From Chloracidobacterium sp. UBA3360 (GTDB lineage: Bacteria > Acidobacteriota > Blastocatellia > Pyrinomonadales > Pyrinomonadaceae), in NCBI GenBank assembly GCA_002360555.1, contig DEQS01000041.1:1-33579 (forward strand): a stretch of DNA of 33,579 nt, read 5' to 3'. A program made the translations under genes and the position numbers. Below are positions 30,709 through 33,579 of this stretch, in pieces. Under the pieces are notes generated by a model. The model did no database searches, was not told the DNA's origin, and worked only from the letters and a program-made list of their open reading frames with translations. Within the stretch, counting starts at the first letter, position 1. Every line of letters starts with the position of its first letter.

Positions 30709-31443
30709 CTACGTCTCATCTTCTATCTTTTTAACCTTCTCGCTATCTTCCTTATTAGGTTCGCGGGTCAGGTGGAGGCGTTCGCCTAGGTCGTGGAGCG
30801 TTATCTTTCCGATGTCTTCGACGGCCTGTAGTTTTTCTTCGATCTTATGGATCGTTTCGGGGTTGGCGGCCTCTACGCGTTCGGACAGCCAGTATCGTTC
30901 TATGACGTAGAAAACGATAATGCCGATCATCACGACAAAGAATAATACAAACCCGACCTGCTTAAAGTCGCCGATCATCGACGTGATCGCACCGCTAAAG
31001 AAATATCCGATCCCCGAGAGGAACAGCACCCACAAAAAGCAGCTTATCGAGCTAAGCCAAAGAAACCGCAAAAACGGCATTTTCCCGACGCCGTAAAACA
31101 CGCACATCGCAACGCGGATGCCGTAGATATACTTTGAGATGATCATGGCCGAGCCGCCAAATTTCTCGATTATCTTTTCAACACGCGGTTGGGCGACCTG
31201 ATAAAAGCGATAATCTTTTGCGTTTTGGTGAAATATGCGGCCAATGCCGTAGCCAGCACAATCACCGACGATCCCGCCCAATGTACCTGCGATCAAGAGT
31301 TTGAAAAACCCCCAGTTTCCAAACAACCCTCCGTGAGCCATTGTGCCTGAAATGAGCAGGGTAATATCGCCTTCGACCGTGCACAACGCAAAAACTGCGT
31401 AAATACCATACTGAGCTATTAGATCGTAAAGTTGATGATCCAT
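30709..31443 (-). CDS. DedA/SNARE-associated membrane protein
   Basis: DedA proteins are multi-pass inner-membrane proteins implicated in lipid-carrier (undecaprenyl phosphate) flipping and envelope homeostasis. The 244-residue sequence has the family layout: a first helix with VFALCTVEGDITLLISG, a re-entrant segment GGIVGDCAGYGIGR, the conserved FGGSAMIISKYIYGIRVAMC and 2-3 further helices. The expected Gly-rich and Arg motifs (GR...G) are present. A charged cytoplasmic tail of about 60 residues (KLQAVEDIGKITLHDL...KEDSEKVKKIEDE) is longer than usual. Likely operon with the GHMP kinase. No ribosome site is clear at 31443. Confidence 0.88.
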   Translation of the reverse strand: MDHQLYDLIAQYGIYAVFALCTVEGDITLLISGTMAHGGLFGNWGFFKLLIAGTLGGIVGDCAGYGIGRIFHQNAKDYRFYQVAQPRVEKIIEKFGGSAMIISKYIYGIRVAMCVFYGVGKMPFLRFLWLSSISCFLWVLFLSGIGYFFSGAITSMIGDFKQVGFVLFFVVMIGIIVFYVIERYWLSERVEAANPETIHKIEEKLQAVEDIGKITLHDLGERLHLTREPNKEDSEKVKKIEDET

Positions 31444-31575
31444 ATTACAGAGGCGAAATCATGCCGGGCCGACTGGCGGACTGCACACAAAAGAGTAACT
31501 TTCATGGCGGATACAGTCAATTAACGACTCTTCGATGTTATGCTCAAAACATAGGCTAACAAGGGGAATAATTTA

Positions 31576-32844
31576 ATGCTGCGAAATTTTGTCAGGCCAC
31601 GCCGTGTCGTAATAACGGGACTAGGCTGCGTCACGCCGATCGGCACGGGACGCGAAGCTTTTTGGAATGGACTTGCGGCCGGGACAAGCGGCGTGCGGCG
31701 GATCGAGTCGTTTGATACCAGCGATTCCGCCGTCAAGATCGCGGGCGAGATACAAGATTTTGACTGGCAAGCCGAGCTAAATATCAAGGATCGCAAGCAC
31801 GTCCCGCGAACCGTGCCGTTGGCATTAGCAGCCGCCCGCGAAGCAATGGCGGACGCTGGGATCAATACCACCGACATGTCGATTGACGATCGCCGGAAGA
31901 TCGGTGTCGAGATCGGCACTGGCGGCGGCGGACTCGCCTTTGCCGAGAAACACTACGAATACTGGTACGTCGGTCCCAAAACACATGCCAGCGTATATAT
32001 CATCCCCGCCTCGACCCACGGAGGGCTGTCGTCGGAGATCTCGATGGCGTTGGGATTGCGGGGGCTTTCGCATGTTGTATCGACGGGCTGCACCAGCTCG
32101 ACCGACGCGATCTTTTACGCCGCACAGCATATCGCACTTGGTCGGCAAGATATGATGATCGCGGGCGGTGTCGATGCTCCGCTTGCGCCGGGAATACTGG
32201 CCGGGTTCAATCTGATGACCGTTCTGACAAATGCTTGGAACGACGAGCCGCACCGGGCATCGCGCCCATTTGATAAGGACCGCTCCGGCATAGTCGTCGC
32301 CGAGGGCTCGTACGTTTTTGTGCTTGAGAGTCTTGATAGCGCCCTTGAACGCGGTGCCCAGATCTACGCCGAGATCAGCGGCTACGGATCGACGTGCGAT
32401 GCGTATCATCGTGTAAGGCTTGACGATTCTGGGATCGAACCGGCAAGGGCAATGTCTATCGCTCTTGAGGACGCCGGAGTTGCCGCCGACGAAGTTGATT
32501 ATGTAAATCTCCATGGCACTTCGACGGTTCTAAACGACCGCATCGAGACCGCGGCCGTCAAGATCGCATTGGGCGATCACGCTTACAACATCCCAATGTC
32601 TGCCACCAAATCACAACTCGGCCATCCGCAAGGTGCAAGCGGTGCGGCGGGTATCGCTGCGGCTCTGTGTGCGATGACTACCGCCGTTATCCCGCCGACA
32701 ATAAACCTGGACACGCCCGATCCCGAATGCGATCTCGACTATGTGCCAAATAATGCGAGAAAAGGCGAGGTGAATACGGCGTTGTGCAACTGCATCGGGT
32801 TCGGCTCAAAGAACAGCGCGATCGTTTTGCAGAAATACGCGTAA
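31576..32844 (+). CDS. Beta-ketoacyl-ACP synthase (FabF/KAS II-like)
   Basis: Condenses malonyl-ACP with an acyl primer. The 422-residue protein carries the thiolase-fold catalytic triad Cys172 (STGCTSSTDA), His313 (LHGTST) and His350 (LGHPQGASGA), giving an intact active site. The third motif is GHPQGASG instead of the usual FabF GHTLGAAGA or GHTMGAAGG, and the motif GTGGGGLAFAEKHYEYWYVG is also unusual. This suggests a secondary-metabolite or special fatty-acid synthase rather than housekeeping FabF. An AAGGGG ribosome site lies 9-10 bases before ATG 31576. It is followed four bases later by a methyltransferase, and no acpP or fabG is adjacent. Confidence 0.9.
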   Translation: MLRNFVRPRRVVITGLGCVTPIGTGREAFWNGLAAGTSGVRRIESFDTSDSAVKIAGEIQDFDWQAELNIKDRKHVPRTVPLALAAAREAMADAGINTTDMSIDDRRKIGVEIGTGGGGLAFAEKHYEYWYVGPKTHASVYIIPASTHGGLSSEISMALGLRGLSHVVSTGCTSSTDAIFYAAQHIALGRQDMMIAGGVDAPLAPGILAGFNLMTVLTNAWNDEPHRASRPFDKDRSGIVVAEGSYVFVLESLDSALERGAQIYAEISGYGSTCDAYHRVRLDDSGIEPARAMSIALEDAGVAADEVDYVNLHGTSTVLNDRIETAAVKIALGDHAYNIPMSATKSQLGHPQGASGAAGIAAALCAMTTAVIPPTINLDTPDPECDLDYVPNNARKGEVNTALCNCIGFGSKNSAIVLQKYA

Positions 32845-32848
32845 CTCT

Positions 32849-33538
32849 ATGTTCGAACGTTTTGCCACACGCAGCTACGAGCTTGAGCGATTGGACACAG
32901 GCGAATACACGCCCGCCGAGTATCGCCGTTGGCAGCGGGAGATGTGGTTTATTCACCGCATGTTTGGCGAGCTGCGGGCATTGCGTCGGACGCTTTTTCG
33001 CGATATCGAGGCCGATGGTGATGTACCCGTTTCGGTTCTCGATGTCGGCGCTGGTTCGGGTGAACTATTGCGAACACTCGCAAAATGGACCGCAGGACGC
33101 AAGACCTTTTTAGTCGGGGCAGAGCTAAACGCCGAAGCGACTCGCACGATCAAGAGCGATAGACTTGCCGCCATTCAATGCGACGCTCTGCGGCTGCCTT
33201 TTGATGATGATAGTTTTGACTATGTGTTCTGCTCGCTGTTCCTACATCATCTAGGCGATGAGGACGCGGCACGCTTGCTAAAAGAGATGAGCCGCGTAGC
33301 TCGAAAGCGAATTTACGCTATAGATCTTAATCGCCAACCGATAGCCTATTATCTTTACAAAGCTCTCGGCAGAGTTTTGTTGCAGAGATTCACGCTTGAA
33401 GACGGAGCTCTTTCGATACTGCGGAGCTTCAGTCCGGTGGAAATGGTCGAGATCGCAAATGCCGCAGGATTAGCCGACATAAAGGTCGAGAAATCGAGAG
33501 TCAACCGGCTGATATTGTCGGGACGGAAAATCTCATGA
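32849..33538 (+). CDS. SAM-dependent methyltransferase (UbiE-like)
   Basis: 229 residues with a helical front (EYRRWQREMWFIHRMFGELRAL), motif I VLDVGAGSGEL (about 63-73), the acidic strand VGAELNAEA, DALRLPFDDDSFDYVFCSLFLHHLGD, and a membrane-tinged C-terminal part. The pattern is that of UbiE/Coq5-type or quinone-like ring methyltransferases. Four bases after the ketosynthase stop, and overlapping the next gene by ATGA, so it is translationally coupled on both sides. Substrate likely an acyl or aromatic product of the adjacent ketosynthase, but this is inference. Confidence 0.86.
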   Translation: MFERFATRSYELERLDTGEYTPAEYRRWQREMWFIHRMFGELRALRRTLFRDIEADGDVPVSVLDVGAGSGELLRTLAKWTAGRKTFLVGAELNAEATRTIKSDRLAAIQCDALRLPFDDDSFDYVFCSLFLHHLGDEDAARLLKEMSRVARKRIYAIDLNRQPIAYYLYKALGRVLLQRFTLEDGALSILRSFSPVEMVEIANAAGLADIKVEKSRVNRLILSGRKIS

Positions 33539-33579
33539 CACTAAGTGCAAAAACAGATCATGACGTTATTGTCGTAGGC
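33535..33579 (+). CDS. FAD-dependent oxidoreductase (start only; cut by window edge)
   Basis: Only 15 codons are inside the window: MTLSAKTDHDVIVVG. DVIVVG is the first strand and turn of a dinucleotide-binding fold, as in geranylgeranyl-reductase-like or PHBH-type FAD monooxygenases. The ATG overlaps the methyltransferase stop (ATGA), so it is the third gene of the ketosynthase operon. The family call rests on six residues and on gene order. Confidence 0.55.
   Translation, partial: MTLSAKTDHDVIVVG

Noticed and set aside
31825..32514. A 229-codon minus-strand open frame
   Set aside because: Antisense to the ketosynthase gene, with no recognisable motif.

Overview
The window looks like a chromosomal segment of an Acidobacteriota bacterium, probably a Blastocatellia/Pyrinomonadaceae-type organism. 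This is inference from intermediate GC, gene content, the DUF4870, DUF4097 and TMEM175 families, an archaeal/fungal-type Asd, and dispersed short-word hairpin repeats I associate with such genomes. No phage, transposase, tRNA, rRNA or CRISPR array is visible. Nearly every base is coding, and no gene-free stretch exceeds about 150 bases.

Layout. 1-3470 (minus): the 5' two thirds of secA (cut by the window edge), preceded by two unrecognised membrane/secreted proteins. 3631-9962: a truncated Ski2-like helicase (plus), a secreted protein, a methyltransferase and an AlkA-type glycosylase (all minus), a HEAT-like protein (plus) and an acyl/acetyl-CoA synthetase (minus). 10102-12065: an SDR reductase and a cysteine-synthase-like PLP enzyme. 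12148-25381: a dispersed but nearly complete diaminopimelate/lysine set, namely lysC, a DapE-like M20 peptidase, dapB, dapA, dapD, a DapC-like aminotransferase and asd. Interleaved with it are a secreted triple-repeat protein, a divergent TrpF, an M23 lipoprotein, a DUF4440 protein, a TMEM175 channel, an RNase II and small proteins. 25381-28634: purB, two tandem DUF4870 membrane proteins (minus), purS and purQ, ending in a strong terminator. 28695-31443 (minus): a DUF4097 repeat protein, a GHMP kinase and a DedA protein. 31576-33579: a ketosynthase, a SAM methyltransferase and the start of a FAD oxidoreductase, forming a coupled operon cut by the right edge.

The enzymes from LysC to DapE would carry aspartate to LL-diaminopimelate by the succinylase branch, supplying peptidoglycan and lysine. 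DapF and LysA are not here.

The most unusual feature is not a protein. Many short repeats share one grammar: arms built from 7-11 nt words repeated in tandem with variable spacers, often mirrored as an inverted copy. They sit at 4502-4575, 5728-5803, 6375-6513, 7147-7195, 9968-10089, 13542-13567 and 14574-14646. A half-element of the same style lies in frame inside the acyl-CoA synthetase gene (about 8114-8146). They abut or supply stop codons, protein termini and leaders of neighbouring genes. Two other candidate regulatory structures are a long leader hairpin that buries the Shine-Dalgarno of the DUF4097 gene, and a five-codon mini-ORF overlapping the dapA start.
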